Source of the DNA: Lachnospiraceae bacterium MA2020
GTDB lineage: Bacteria > Bacillota > Clostridia > Lachnospirales > Lachnospiraceae
Assembly: GCA_000746015.1 (NCBI GenBank)
Contig: KN050797.1
Span: 54,675-118,674 of the forward strand
Direction: 5' to 3'
Length of the DNA stretch: 64,000 nucleotides
Part shown: piece by piece, positions 15,306-24,347 of the stretch
Numbering within the stretch: the stretch's first letter is position 1
Layout of the letters: every line of letters starts with the position of its first letter
Position numbers and translations under genes: made by a program
Notes under the pieces: model-generated
What the model was told of the DNA's origin: nothing
What the model saw: only the letters and a program-made list of their open reading frames with translations
Database searches by the model: none

Positions 15306-15407
15306 ATGCATTTGATAATGCATGACAAAGAAGGCATGGAAGCCGGTATAGATGAATATCTGACTAAACCGTTGAATGCCGCCACTCTAAGCACTGGAGA
15401 GAGCATT
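15306..15407 (+). pseudogene. Remnant of a receiver-domain C-terminus
   Basis: This short open stretch, in frame with the kinase that follows, encodes EGMEAGIDEYLTKPLNAATL, which matches the C-terminal end of the receiver domain of the BvgS-like kinase at 17945-21952 (EGMEAGMDEYLTKPLNAEEL). The receiver's phospho-acceptor half is missing. The following bases CTGGAGAGAGCATTATGGAA also match the junction at 21907-21926, where the real receiver tail contains the ribosome site of the next gene. It is best read as the tail of a lost upstream hybrid kinase, now serving as leader for the next gene. Confidence 0.7.
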
Positions 15408-17912
15408 ATGGAACAAAAATTCATCAAAGGAAAACTAAATGAGATACTTGCAGACGATATATCTTTACTCTTAAAAGCCCTAAAATATTCTGATATTTTA
15501 GTGCTTGAGTATTTTGCTACTGAAAAGGTCATGGAAGCAGTGGTTGTGCCGGAGGTCATGAATGACTATATAGAAAAGGTCACATCACTGAGAGATGACT
15601 TTTTTGAAAACATAGTTAAACTGGCAGGGTTGAATGAAACTGACGCAAAAATTCTTGAACAAACTCTTGAACATATGAAGAAGGGAGAAAAAGAAGCAAC
15701 CTGCACACTTCGTATGAATACGACGGGACAGTACAGCTGGTATCGATTGAGGATGCTTCCGGTCTTTAACAGTGACGGAGAACTTGTGCGTATACTGGGG
15801 ACAGCAGTCAATGTTGATGAATACAAGAATGTTCAGAGTCTTGTCTCAAATGAGCACATAGAGCTGACCTCTATGGATGAGCATGTTCTTAGAATGTCAT
15901 GCTTTAATGTGACGCGTGATACGGTCATTTCATCTTATACAAAGTATGATGTCAGTGAGACTGCGTCTAAGGGCTATAGTGACTGGATATATAAGGAAGC
16001 TATTGAAATCGAGCCGCTGTTAATATCCCAAAAACCGGAAACGCTTGCATATATGCTAAGCACGGCTGAGCTCATAGTCGACAGGGATAAGCGCAGGGAG
16101 TTTATAAAACTTACAAATCATTTCGGAATGTTAAAGATGTTTCATGCAGGTGTGAAAGAGAAAACCTTTGAACATGCCCGCTATATTAATGGCGAGATAA
16201 GATGGATATCGACAAGGATGGTCCTGATAAAGGAGCCGGACAGCGGAGATCTGCTGGTTTTCTTTTACACGAGGGATATAAATGATAGGAAAATTGATGA
16301 AGAGGTTGTCCGACTTGTGCTGGAAGAAGGCGCAGATATTGTGGCACTTGTTGAGCCAAAGGTCAATCGGATAAGTTTTAAGTTTGTACACAAATATGTA
16401 CATGATACTATTCCTGAGTTTGAGAATGGAAAAGCTTTAGATTACACGGAATCGTTGATAGATGGCTGCGGTGCTTTCTTTACAGAGCATAATAGGGAAT
16501 TTTATAGAAAGGCTATGTCACTTGATACGATCATAAAAGAACTGGAAGAAAAAAATATTTATTCTAACACTTATGTCATAGTACTTAAAAATGGGGATGT
16601 CAGATGTAAGCAGGTACGATTTAAGTATATTGATAAAGAAAAAAGATATCTTTTATTTATCCAAAATGACGTTACTGTAACTTATCGAAAAGAGCAGACG
16701 CATATGATGGAGCTTACTGAGTCTGTAAAGAAGGCTGAGGATGCGATACTTGCCAAGACACAGTTTATCTCAAGGATAAGTCATGACATCAGGACACCTA
16801 TAGGAGCCATAAAAAATCTTACTGAGTTTGCTAAAGATGATGTAGATGATAAGGAAAAGCTCCTAAAAGACATAGAGCAGATTGAGACTTCTAATAAATA
16901 TCTATTGTCACTTATAAATGATACCCTTGATATATCAAAAGCAGACAGCGGCAAGATAAGATTTAACCCAGAGGCATATCCACATAGTGAATATACTGAG
17001 ATGGTGAAAAATACACTTGAGCCACTATGTAATGAGAAGCACTTAAAGTGCATAATCGATAATCCGAGCAGACCTGAGATAACAGGAACCATATTTATTG
17101 ATAAGGTCAGACTCAATCAGATAATTCTTAATCTTGTTTCAAATGCCGTCAAATATACGCCTGAGGGCGGTACAATCACATACAGATCGCTCACTCGCAA
17201 GATAGGCAGGGACAGGATAAGATTTGGATGCGAGATAACTGATACTGGAATCGGAATGAGTCAGGAATTCCAAAAGCATATGTTTGACGAATTTGACCAG
17301 GAATATAACAATCCGTATCGCGATAAGACTACGACAGGTACTGGACTTGGGCTTGCTATCGTAAAGAGGATGATCGATCTCATGGGTGGTACGATAGAAG
17401 TAGAAAGCGAGATAGGTAAAGGCACAAAGATAACTCTTTATATAGAGGTATTTAATGCCGATACTATGGACAATGGCAAGAAAGCTGAGCTGCATAATGA
17501 AGAAGGCAAGTTTGAGGAAAAAATCGGCGGAAAGATACTACTTGTGGAGGACAATGATATAAACATCAGGATAGTCAAGCGTATGTTGAAACGTTTTGAA
17601 ATAGAACATGATGTAGCTACTGATGGACTGCAGGGGCTTGAATTATTTAAAAAATCCAATGTGAATGAGTATGATCTCATACTTATGGATATACAGATGC
17701 CGGTGATGGACGGATATGAGGCGACAAAGCAGATCAGAGCGTCAGGCAGATCTGATGCGGCTACTGTTCCAATCATTGCAATGACGGCAGATGCTTTTGA
17801 AGAGGCAAGGAAGAAAGCTTTTGAATGCGGTGTATCCGGATATATAACCAAGCCGATAAATATGATGGAGTTAAATAAAACGATCAGGAAATTAAAGGCG
17901 CAGAGTGCCTGA
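15408..17912 (+). CDS. Soluble hybrid sensor histidine kinase (PAS-like, HisKA, HATPase, receiver)
   Basis: 834 residues without signal peptide or membrane helix, so a cytoplasmic sensor. The ATG at 15408 is chosen because TGGAGAGAG lies just upstream and because everything before it is a receiver remnant. Residues 1-430 form about three PAS-like regions (for example WYRLRMLPVFNSDGELVRIL then GTAVNVDE). HisKA: His459 in ISRISHDIRTPIGA. HATPase: NLVSNAVKYTPEGG, DTGIGMS, GTGLGLAIVKRM. Receiver: KILLVEDN, Asp761 in LILMDIQMP, Thr in IIAMTADAF, Lys in GYITKPIN. It autophosphorylates and passes phosphate to its own receiver; an HPt partner is not in the window. It heads the array and is followed 32 bases later by the BvgS-like kinase. 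Signal unknown. Confidence 0.88.
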   Translation: MEQKFIKGKLNEILADDISLLLKALKYSDILVLEYFATEKVMEAVVVPEVMNDYIEKVTSLRDDFFENIVKLAGLNETDAKILEQTLEHMKKGEKEATCTLRMNTTGQYSWYRLRMLPVFNSDGELVRILGTAVNVDEYKNVQSLVSNEHIELTSMDEHVLRMSCFNVTRDTVISSYTKYDVSETASKGYSDWIYKEAIEIEPLLISQKPETLAYMLSTAELIVDRDKRREFIKLTNHFGMLKMFHAGVKEKTFEHARYINGEIRWISTRMVLIKEPDSGDLLVFFYTRDINDRKIDEEVVRLVLEEGADIVALVEPKVNRISFKFVHKYVHDTIPEFENGKALDYTESLIDGCGAFFTEHNREFYRKAMSLDTIIKELEEKNIYSNTYVIVLKNGDVRCKQVRFKYIDKEKRYLLFIQNDVTVTYRKEQTHMMELTESVKKAEDAILAKTQFISRISHDIRTPIGAIKNLTEFAKDDVDDKEKLLKDIEQIETSNKYLLSLINDTLDISKADSGKIRFNPEAYPHSEYTEMVKNTLEPLCNEKHLKCIIDNPSRPEITGTIFIDKVRLNQIILNLVSNAVKYTPEGGTITYRSLTRKIGRDRIRFGCEITDTGIGMSQEFQKHMFDEFDQEYNNPYRDKTTTGTGLGLAIVKRMIDLMGGTIEVESEIGKGTKITLYIEVFNADTMDNGKKAELHNEEGKFEEKIGGKILLVEDNDINIRIVKRMLKRFEIEHDVATDGLQGLELFKKSNVNEYDLILMDIQMPVMDGYEATKQIRASGRSDAATVPIIAMTADAFEEARKKAFECGVSGYITKPINMMELNKTIRKLKAQSA

Positions 17913-17944
17913 TAGTTTGTTCCAATTTTTGTGGGGGAGATTTA

Positions 17945-20900
17945 ATGAAACGAAAAGTTCTATTGTCTATAGTTGTTTTATCTATGCTCATGATCGCAAT
18001 CTGTGCCGCTTTTACGCTTAATTCTACCAAATCTATTGCTGCATCAGAAAATTTTGATAAGGTAAAGGTCGGCATAGTAGAGCAAAAAAGGTATTTTTCA
18101 AAAGATGAAGATGGCTATGAAGTAGGCTTTGATGCAGAGTTTCTTATGAATATCTGTACAACAGCCAGACTAGAACCAGAGTTTATAGTATATCAAAATT
18201 ATGATGAGCTTCTCAGTGCGCTCGAAAAGGGAGAAGTGCAGATGACCGTGGGGGTTTCGAAAACTCCTGAACGAGAGGAAAAATTTTTATATGCCGATAC
18301 TGCATTTAATGAGTCGGCAGTAGCTATATCTGTGCCTAAATATGATGAAAAGTACTCTTATAATGACCCAGTTGCCGTAAACAATATGAGGATAGGATAC
18401 ACTAAGGGCAGCGTGCAGGGGACAAAGGTTTTGGCATGGGCAGAGGCGAACAAGTCTGAGTCTGAGATAATTGAATATAATACCGACCAGGATCTTATAG
18501 ATGCATTGCATAGTGGAGAGATCGATGGCGCAGCGGTCGCGACTCCTGATGCATTTGATCTGAAGAGAATCTTTGTGTATAGCTATACCGGATATTATCC
18601 TGTATTTAACAAGAACGAAACTATTCTCTGCCAGAGAGTAAATGCGGCAATGGCTAGTATTCTTGGCAATAATCAGAACTATTCTGAAAAACTGAGTGAA
18701 AAATATAATACTTCAACAAAAAACTCTCAGTTTGAATTTACTGAAAGTGAAAAAAAATACATCAGAGATAAAAAAATGATCAAAGTAGCTGTAGCCGCGT
18801 TTGATCCTCCGTATAGTTATCTGGATAAAGATCAAAATGTTACAGGCATAACTGTAGATTTTTACAAAAAGATGTCCGAGAAGACAGGCTTAAATTTTAT
18901 CTATTTGCCTTATAAAGATCAGGAAGAGGCTATTGAGGCAGTCAGGAATGGAACTGCTGATGTCATAGGTATAATATGCTCTGACCCAATACAGATAGAT
19001 AAAGTCGGGCTGATGCTGACTCATACTTATTCTGAGCAGGAACTTTATCTTATAGATGAAAAGGAAAGTAATAAAATAGATAACATAGCAGCTATTAGAA
19101 GTGACAGAGACTATATTTCGAGACTATATGGGTATAGGGGACTGAGCGAAAATATAGTTCCTTACGATAATATAAGAGGTTGTTTTAAGGCATTGAAAAA
19201 GAAAGAAGTAGATGCAGTAATATGTGACATGCCGGAAACCATATGGTTGATGAACAATTATCAGTTTACAAACTTTACGATTGAGAGCGCTGACGGCCTG
19301 AGTTATTTCTTGCAAGGGGCGGTACGGAAAGGGAATGTTGAGTTAGTAGAAGTACTAAATAAAGCTTCCAGGCTGGCGAGACATGATATGTACGAGATAA
19401 TCTCCAGACAGGGAATGCAGGAGGATTCTCTATGGACACTGCTTCGTAAGATGTCCTTAAAATGGCAGCTATTGCTTATGGCTATAATAGTCGGATTCTT
19501 TTACTCAATTCTATTTATGCTGGTACGTACACACAATATGAAGATCACTCGAGACAGGATGAGAGAAATAGCTGAAAATGAGCGCCAGATAAATGAGATG
19601 ATGAGTGCAGCTGTTGACAGCGCAGAGATGATACTGTGGGAGATAAATCTGAAAAGCGGAGAGTTGAAGGTATTTAAGACTCAGTATACAGTCAAAGCAA
19701 TGGGAATGCATGATATCCCGGAAAGCATTCCATCAGCGGTTGATTTTGTGAAGCATATGACTACAAAGGGTCATGCAGCGACTGTCCAACACATGTTTGA
19801 GAGTATGTGTGATGGTATAGAACAGATATCGGAGGTTATCCCGTTTAAGATCAAAGAGTCTGATGATACTATTCCGGTAAAGATCACCTGCATAGGCATA
19901 AAAGAGGAAAACGGCAAGCCGGCAGTGGCTTATGGATCATGCAAAAATATAGCAAAAGAGGTCAAAAAACATGATGATTATGACGAGGAGATGACCTATT
20001 TTAAGAAATTCCTGGATAAAGATCTTAAGAGAAAACTTCATTGCGATATTTCTTCAAATAAGATACTTAGCAGTGTGCCGATACGTGAAGAATATGAAGG
20101 TATGTCCTATAGTGAAGTATTTAAGCATGAAGGAAATATAAGGACTACTGAAGGTGAAAGAGTAAATGAAAAACTGTCAGTTCAAAGATTGCTGGTCGAT
20201 TATTCAAAGGGAGAACGCAAATTTACGCTTGAATATAGCCTAAGAGATGGCTTGACGGCAAGGTATATTCATTCAGATGTTGTGCTGATTGAAAACCCTG
20301 AAAATGGACATATAGAGATGTTTTTGTATGTTAAAGATAGTACAGAGTCGGCAATTGAGCAGATGATAGTTGAAAGGATGACAAATACCGTTTATGAGTA
20401 TGTTTCGATAATAGAAGTATTATCAAAGAAAGTGATGGAAATAGGAATTTCCGACTCGGATTCTCCGGATGAAAAGTGTACCTATGATGAAAGCATGATA
20501 AGGAGAGTTGACACTAATGTACCGGAAAAGTATAGGGAAGAGGTCAAGAGTGCGCTTAGCTATAATAAGGTAAAAGAAGAACTTGAGGCGAACGGAACGT
20601 ATGTATATTCATGCTCTGTACTCCCATCAGCGACCGATACAGGTAAAAATGGAAGGCATATGATACAGTATTCATATCTTGATGACGAAAAGACCATGAT
20701 ATTCCTTGGAATACTTGATATAACAATGCAGTACGAGCGTGAAAAGGAGAGCATGGAAAAGCTTGAAAAAGCGCTTGAAGAGGCAAATAAGGCAAATAAA
20801 GCTAAATCTGAGTTTATTTCAAGGATAAGTCATGACATAAGGACGCCTATCGGAATAGTTAAAAACCTTGCGGCATTTGCACGTGAGGATATTCACGATG

Positions 20901-21952
20901 AAGAGATGCTCAATAAAGATCTTGACCAGATAGAGGCATCAGGCAAATTCCTTTTGTCACTTATCAATGATGTACTCGATATATCAAAGGTTGACAGCGG
21001 TAAGATATCCCTTAAGTATGAACCGTACAGCTATAGTGAGTACATAAGAAATGTCAAAAATATGATTGAACCTATGTGTATTGATAAGCATCAGGAGTAT
21101 GAGATAATTAGGGAAGATGATTTTGCGGGCTATGTGATGGCTGACAAGGCCCGGGTAAATCAGGTAGTACTTAATATAATCTCGAATGCTGTAAAATATA
21201 CGCCTGAAGGCGGAAAGATCATATACAGATCTCATAATGAAGAAATCGGTGGCAATAAGATCAAATACCGATTCAGCGTTATCGATAACGGTATAGGCAT
21301 GAGTGAAGAATTCCAAAAGCATCTGTTTGAGGACTTCATGCAGGAAACAGACAATCCGCTGAGACCGGAGGGCGTGAGTGGAACAGGTCTTGGAATGTCC
21401 ATTGTAAAGAAGATGGTAGAGCTCATGAATGGAACTATCCAAGTGCAGTCTGAGCGTGGTAAGGGAACTACGGTAACGATCGAGTATGTCTTTGATATGA
21501 CCGACTATACGCCTACAAATCTGGAAGAAGCTACAAGAAAAGAGAAGCTGTCGGGCAAGATTCTGATAGCTGAAGATAATGCTATAAATTACCAGATAGT
21601 AAACAGGATACTGACTAAGTTTGGCCTTGAGAATACCTGGGCTAAAAATGGCAAGAAAGCGGTTGAAATATTTGAAAGTAGCCCGGAAGGTGAATTTGGT
21701 GCTATACTTATGGATGTACAGATGCCTGAGATGGATGGACTTGAGGCCACAAGGCGTATAAGAAGTTCATCGAAGGAAGAGGGAAAACAGATAAGGATCA
21801 TTGCCATGACTGCGGATGCGTTTGACAATGCAAGGCAGGAAGGAATGGAAGCAGGTATGGATGAATATCTGACGAAACCTTTAAATGCTGAAGAACTTAG
21901 AGAAGCGTTGGAGAGAGCACTATGGGACAAGAAGATCAATATAACAAGCTGA
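17945..21952 (+). CDS. BvgS/EvgS-like hybrid histidine kinase with two extracellular solute-binding domains
   Basis: 1335 residues. Signal peptide about 1-33. Two tandem family-3 solute-binding (Venus-flytrap) domains follow: about 38-265 (VKVGIVEQKRYF, YDELLSALEKGEVQMTVGVS) and about 275-500 (KVAVAAFDPPYSYLD, then AVRNGTADVIG). One membrane helix lies at about 508-530, then a PAS-like part, HisKA with His963 in SRISHDIRTPIG, HATPase (NIISNAVKYTPEGG, DNGIGMS, GTGLGMSIVKKM) and a receiver with Asp1257 in AILMDVQMP and Lys in YLTKPLN. Such binding domains sense amino acids or similar small molecules in BvgS relatives; the ligand here is unknown. GGGGGAG precedes the ATG. Its 3' end overlaps the next gene by 31 bases and supplies that gene's ribosome site. 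Confidence 0.9.
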   Translation: MKRKVLLSIVVLSMLMIAICAAFTLNSTKSIAASENFDKVKVGIVEQKRYFSKDEDGYEVGFDAEFLMNICTTARLEPEFIVYQNYDELLSALEKGEVQMTVGVSKTPEREEKFLYADTAFNESAVAISVPKYDEKYSYNDPVAVNNMRIGYTKGSVQGTKVLAWAEANKSESEIIEYNTDQDLIDALHSGEIDGAAVATPDAFDLKRIFVYSYTGYYPVFNKNETILCQRVNAAMASILGNNQNYSEKLSEKYNTSTKNSQFEFTESEKKYIRDKKMIKVAVAAFDPPYSYLDKDQNVTGITVDFYKKMSEKTGLNFIYLPYKDQEEAIEAVRNGTADVIGIICSDPIQIDKVGLMLTHTYSEQELYLIDEKESNKIDNIAAIRSDRDYISRLYGYRGLSENIVPYDNIRGCFKALKKKEVDAVICDMPETIWLMNNYQFTNFTIESADGLSYFLQGAVRKGNVELVEVLNKASRLARHDMYEIISRQGMQEDSLWTLLRKMSLKWQLLLMAIIVGFFYSILFMLVRTHNMKITRDRMREIAENERQINEMMSAAVDSAEMILWEINLKSGELKVFKTQYTVKAMGMHDIPESIPSAVDFVKHMTTKGHAATVQHMFESMCDGIEQISEVIPFKIKESDDTIPVKITCIGIKEENGKPAVAYGSCKNIAKEVKKHDDYDEEMTYFKKFLDKDLKRKLHCDISSNKILSSVPIREEYEGMSYSEVFKHEGNIRTTEGERVNEKLSVQRLLVDYSKGERKFTLEYSLRDGLTARYIHSDVVLIENPENGHIEMFLYVKDSTESAIEQMIVERMTNTVYEYVSIIEVLSKKVMEIGISDSDSPDEKCTYDESMIRRVDTNVPEKYREEVKSALSYNKVKEELEANGTYVYSCSVLPSATDTGKNGRHMIQYSYLDDEKTMIFLGILDITMQYEREKESMEKLEKALEEANKANKAKSEFISRISHDIRTPIGIVKNLAAFAREDIHDEEMLNKDLDQIEASGKFLLSLINDVLDISKVDSGKISLKYEPYSYSEYIRNVKNMIEPMCIDKHQEYEIIREDDFAGYVMADKARVNQVVLNIISNAVKYTPEGGKIIYRSHNEEIGGNKIKYRFSVIDNGIGMSEEFQKHLFEDFMQETDNPLRPEGVSGTGLGMSIVKKMVELMNGTIQVQSERGKGTTVTIEYVFDMTDYTPTNLEEATRKEKLSGKILIAEDNAINYQIVNRILTKFGLENTWAKNGKKAVEIFESSPEGEFGAILMDVQMPEMDGLEATRRIRSSSKEEGKQIRIIAMTADAFDNARQEGMEAGMDEYLTKPLNAEELREALERALWDKKINITS

Positions 21953-22659
21953 GTAGGATTTTAGAGGACAATGATGGTTATAATAAGACAAGGTTTGTGT
22001 CAAGGGTAAGTCACGATATAAGGACCTCAATAGGAGCAATCCAAAATCTTGTGGAGTTTGCAAGAGAGGATTATGAGGACAAAGAAAAGCTGATGAAAGA
22101 CTTAGATCAGATAGAGCGATCATGCTATTCTCTTCTTTCGTTTTTTGACAATGCCGTTAAGTCTGCAACTGTTGATGCTTCGGCAAAAGTTCTCATGTAT
22201 GAGGCAAGCAAGCAGTCGGATTATGTAAGACAGAGGAAAAAGGCAAGGACCAGATTTGAGGAGAAGATCGGCGGCAAGATCCTTTTGGTAGAGGATAATG
22301 AGATCAATGCGAAAATAGTCATGCGTATGATGGAAAGATTTGGCATTGAGTGTGACTATGCATATGACGGACTCAGAGGGATGGAATTATTTAATCGCTC
22401 GAAGCCTGATGAATATGACATGATCATAATGGACATGGAGATGCCGGTCATGGACGGATATGATGCTACACGCCATATCCGTGCCCTTGACAGATCTGAT
22501 TCCAAGAGGATCCCTATAGTGGCTATGACGGCAGATGCTTTTCCGGATTCCAAGAGGAAAGCGATTGAGTGCGGTGTGAATGAATATCTTACAAAGCCGC
22601 TTGATATGATGGAATTAAATCTTGCTATAAGAAGAATGAAAGAGCAGCGCGTTAAATGA
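21922..22659 (+). CDS. HisKA-receiver protein lacking the HATPase domain
   Basis: 245 residues, cytoplasmic. Residues about 20-90 are a HisKA dimerisation domain with His31 in SRVSHDIRTSIGAI and the second helix LMKDLDQIERSCYSLLS. Residues about 115-240 are a complete receiver (KILLVEDNEIN, Asp171 in IIMDMEMP, Thr in VAMTADAF, Lys in YLTKPLD). The ATP-binding N, G1 and G2 boxes that normally sit between are absent; a 35-residue charged linker joins the two. FEEKIGGKILLVEDN at the junction also occurs in the kinase at 15408, so this looks like a paralogue that lost its middle. It cannot phosphorylate itself but could be phosphorylated by, or form mixed dimers with, the neighbouring kinases. 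The alternative is a decaying gene; the open frame, intact residues and terminator argue against that. Confidence 0.85.
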   Translation: MGQEDQYNKLSRILEDNDGYNKTRFVSRVSHDIRTSIGAIQNLVEFAREDYEDKEKLMKDLDQIERSCYSLLSFFDNAVKSATVDASAKVLMYEASKQSDYVRQRKKARTRFEEKIGGKILLVEDNEINAKIVMRMMERFGIECDYAYDGLRGMELFNRSKPDEYDMIIMDMEMPVMDGYDATRHIRALDRSDSKRIPIVAMTADAFPDSKRKAIECGVNEYLTKPLDMMELNLAIRRMKEQRVK

Positions 22660-22674
22660 CGCGCTGCTCCTTTT
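22642..22674. terminator. Terminator of the kinase array
   Basis: GAGCAGCGCGT (22642-22652) and ACGCGCTGCTC (22659-22669) form an 11-bp GC-rich stem with loop TAAATG containing the stop codon, followed by CTTTT. It also faces the convergent xpt gene and may serve it. Confidence 0.85.
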
Positions 22675-22688
22675 GATGTCGATATGTT

Positions 22689-23261
22689 TTAATCAATAAA
22701 CTCAATGTGACCTGTACTCATTTCTTTGATGCGTGCAAGCGAGTAAACTTCAAAACCGGCTTCCTCGAGCTTTTTACGGCCCGGCTGGAAAGATTTCTCG
22801 ATAAGGATACCGATACCTGCAACGGTTGCGTGAGCCATGCGGAGAAGTCGGATGGCACCTGTAACTGCTTCGCCGTTAGCAAGGAAGTCATCTATAATAA
22901 GCACGTGGTCGTCGCTTTTTAAGAACTTAGGAGATGCTGTAAGCTCATAGGTAGAATTAGTTGTGAAAGATGTAACTTCGGTCTGTAGAAGGCTGCCGTT
23001 GAGCACTCGTGAAGCCTTCTTTTTGAAGATAACAAGCGGTACACCAAGCTCATGGGCTGTAAGAAGTGCCGGTGCAATACCGGAGCTCTCAATAGTTACG
23101 ATCTTTGTGATGCCCTTGTCTTTAAAATGTCTTGCGAAATCCTCAGCTACGGCCTCCATAAGTACAGTGTCAACCTGATGATTAATGAAGCTGTCAACCT
23201 TGAGTACATCGGCGTTGATAGCTCTTCCGTCAGATAATATTCTCTCCTTAAGTAGATTCAT
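22689..23261 (-). CDS. xpt: Xanthine phosphoribosyltransferase
   Basis: 190 residues, the usual Xpt length. It converts xanthine and PRPP to XMP in purine salvage. Visible features: MNLLKERILSDGRAINADVLKVDSF-type N-terminus, FINHQVD, the segment TIESSGIAPA, FKKKAS, and the PRPP-binding loop VLIIDDFLANGEA. GGAGG just upstream supports the start. The gene is alone on the minus strand between two plus-strand units. In many Firmicutes xpt has a guanine riboswitch; the 170-bp upstream region shows none of the conserved purine aptamer loops, so regulation differs or is constitutive. It would use the xanthine made by guaD. Confidence 0.92.
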   Translation of the reverse strand: MNLLKERILSDGRAINADVLKVDSFINHQVDTVLMEAVAEDFARHFKDKGITKIVTIESSGIAPALLTAHELGVPLVIFKKKASRVLNGSLLQTEVTSFTTNSTYELTASPKFLKSDDHVLIIDDFLANGEAVTGAIRLLRMAHATVAGIGILIEKSFQPGRKKLEEAGFEVYSLARIKEMSTGHIEFID

Positions 23262-23329
23262 GACTGATCCTCCGTTCGTTTTCTATTACTGTATAGTATA
23301 AGCCTTTTTTACAATATTTTCCATATCTC

Positions 23330-23358
23330 TTGCACTTTCTTTTCATATGTTTTAAAAT
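23330..23358 (+). promoter_or_regulatory. Predicted sigma-A promoter of nfnAB
   Basis: TTGCAC (23330-23335), 17-base spacer, TAAAAT (23353-23358), about 70 bp before the nfnA ATG. Confidence 0.6.
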
Positions 23359-23430
23359 GTCATTTGTGTGTTTGTATATTCATACATGCAAACATATATT
23401 CACACGACTAAAAGAATAGGAGATTGCACT

Positions 23431-24321
23431 ATGTTCAGAATTGTAAAGGCTAAGATGCTCGTTGAGAAGATCTACCTTCTCGAAGTAGAAGCACCTCGTA
23501 TCGCACATACCTGCGAACCGGGACAGTTTGTTATTGTTCGTGCTGACGAGACTTCAGAGAGAATCCCGTTGACTATTTGTGACTATGACAGAGAGGCTGG
23601 AACAGTAACACTCGTTATCCAGGTGATCGGAGCTTCATCATATAAGATCGCCCAGCTTAAGACTGGCGAGATGATGGCTGACATTACAGGCCCACTTGGA
23701 CTGCCTTCAGATTTCGTGAACGAAGATATTGAAGAAGTACGTAAGAGAAATTATCTCTTTGTATGCGGCGGTCTTGGTACAGCACCTGTACTTCCACAGA
23801 TCAAGTGGATGAAGGAGCACGGTGTTTCTTTCGATGTAATCGTAGGAACAAAGACTCACGATACTCTTATTCTTGAAAAAGAGTTTGAAGAAGTAGCAGG
23901 AGAGCATTACTTCATCACTACAGACGATGGATCATACAAGAGATCAGGTATGGTCACAGTATGTATGGAGGATCTTATCGGTAACGAGGGCAGACACTAC
24001 GATGTTTGTGTTGCCATTGGACCTATGATCATGATGAAATTTGCTTCTCAGACTTCTCTTAAGTACGGTATCCATACTATCGTATCAATGAACCCTATCA
24101 TGGTTGATGGTACCGGTATGTGTGGTGCATGTCGTCTGCTTGTTGACGGTGAAGTTAAGTTTGCCTGCGTTGACGGACCTGAGTTTGATGCAGCAAAGGT
24201 TGACTTTGACTCAGCTATGAAGAGGATGGCTCTTTACAAGACAGAAGAAGGAAGAGCATATCTTAAGGCACAGGAAGGCGATACACATCACGGTGGCTGC
24301 GGCAACTGCAACGGCGACTGA
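23431..24321 (+). CDS. nfnA: NfnA, FAD/[2Fe-2S] subunit of electron-bifurcating ferredoxin:NADP oxidoreductase
   Basis: 296 residues. In NfnAB this subunit binds NADH and FAD and passes electrons via a [2Fe-2S] cluster; the complex couples NADH and reduced ferredoxin oxidation to NADPH formation. The N-terminal FAD-binding barrel has GQFVIVRADETSERIPLTI, the NAD-binding part has VCGGLGTAPVLPQIKW, and the cluster site has Cys231 and Cys234 in GTGMCGACR plus a further Cys in FACVDGPEFD. A C-terminal GGCGNC tail adds two more cysteines (290, 293). The ATG at 23431 has TAGGAG upstream; an in-frame upstream start would add 21 residues not found in the family. The partner gene nfnB follows after 26 bases, which makes NfnA a better call than a PyrK-type or sulfide dehydrogenase subunit. 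Confidence 0.88.
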   Translation: MFRIVKAKMLVEKIYLLEVEAPRIAHTCEPGQFVIVRADETSERIPLTICDYDREAGTVTLVIQVIGASSYKIAQLKTGEMMADITGPLGLPSDFVNEDIEEVRKRNYLFVCGGLGTAPVLPQIKWMKEHGVSFDVIVGTKTHDTLILEKEFEEVAGEHYFITTDDGSYKRSGMVTVCMEDLIGNEGRHYDVCVAIGPMIMMKFASQTSLKYGIHTIVSMNPIMVDGTGMCGACRLLVDGEVKFACVDGPEFDAAKVDFDSAMKRMALYKTEEGRAYLKAQEGDTHHGGCGNCNGD

Positions 24322-24347
24322 TATTCTGTATAAGAGGAGATACGACA

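Noticed and set aside
23262-23430. Possible purine riboswitch upstream of xpt
   Set aside because: The conserved loop sequences of the purine aptamer were not found on the minus strand.
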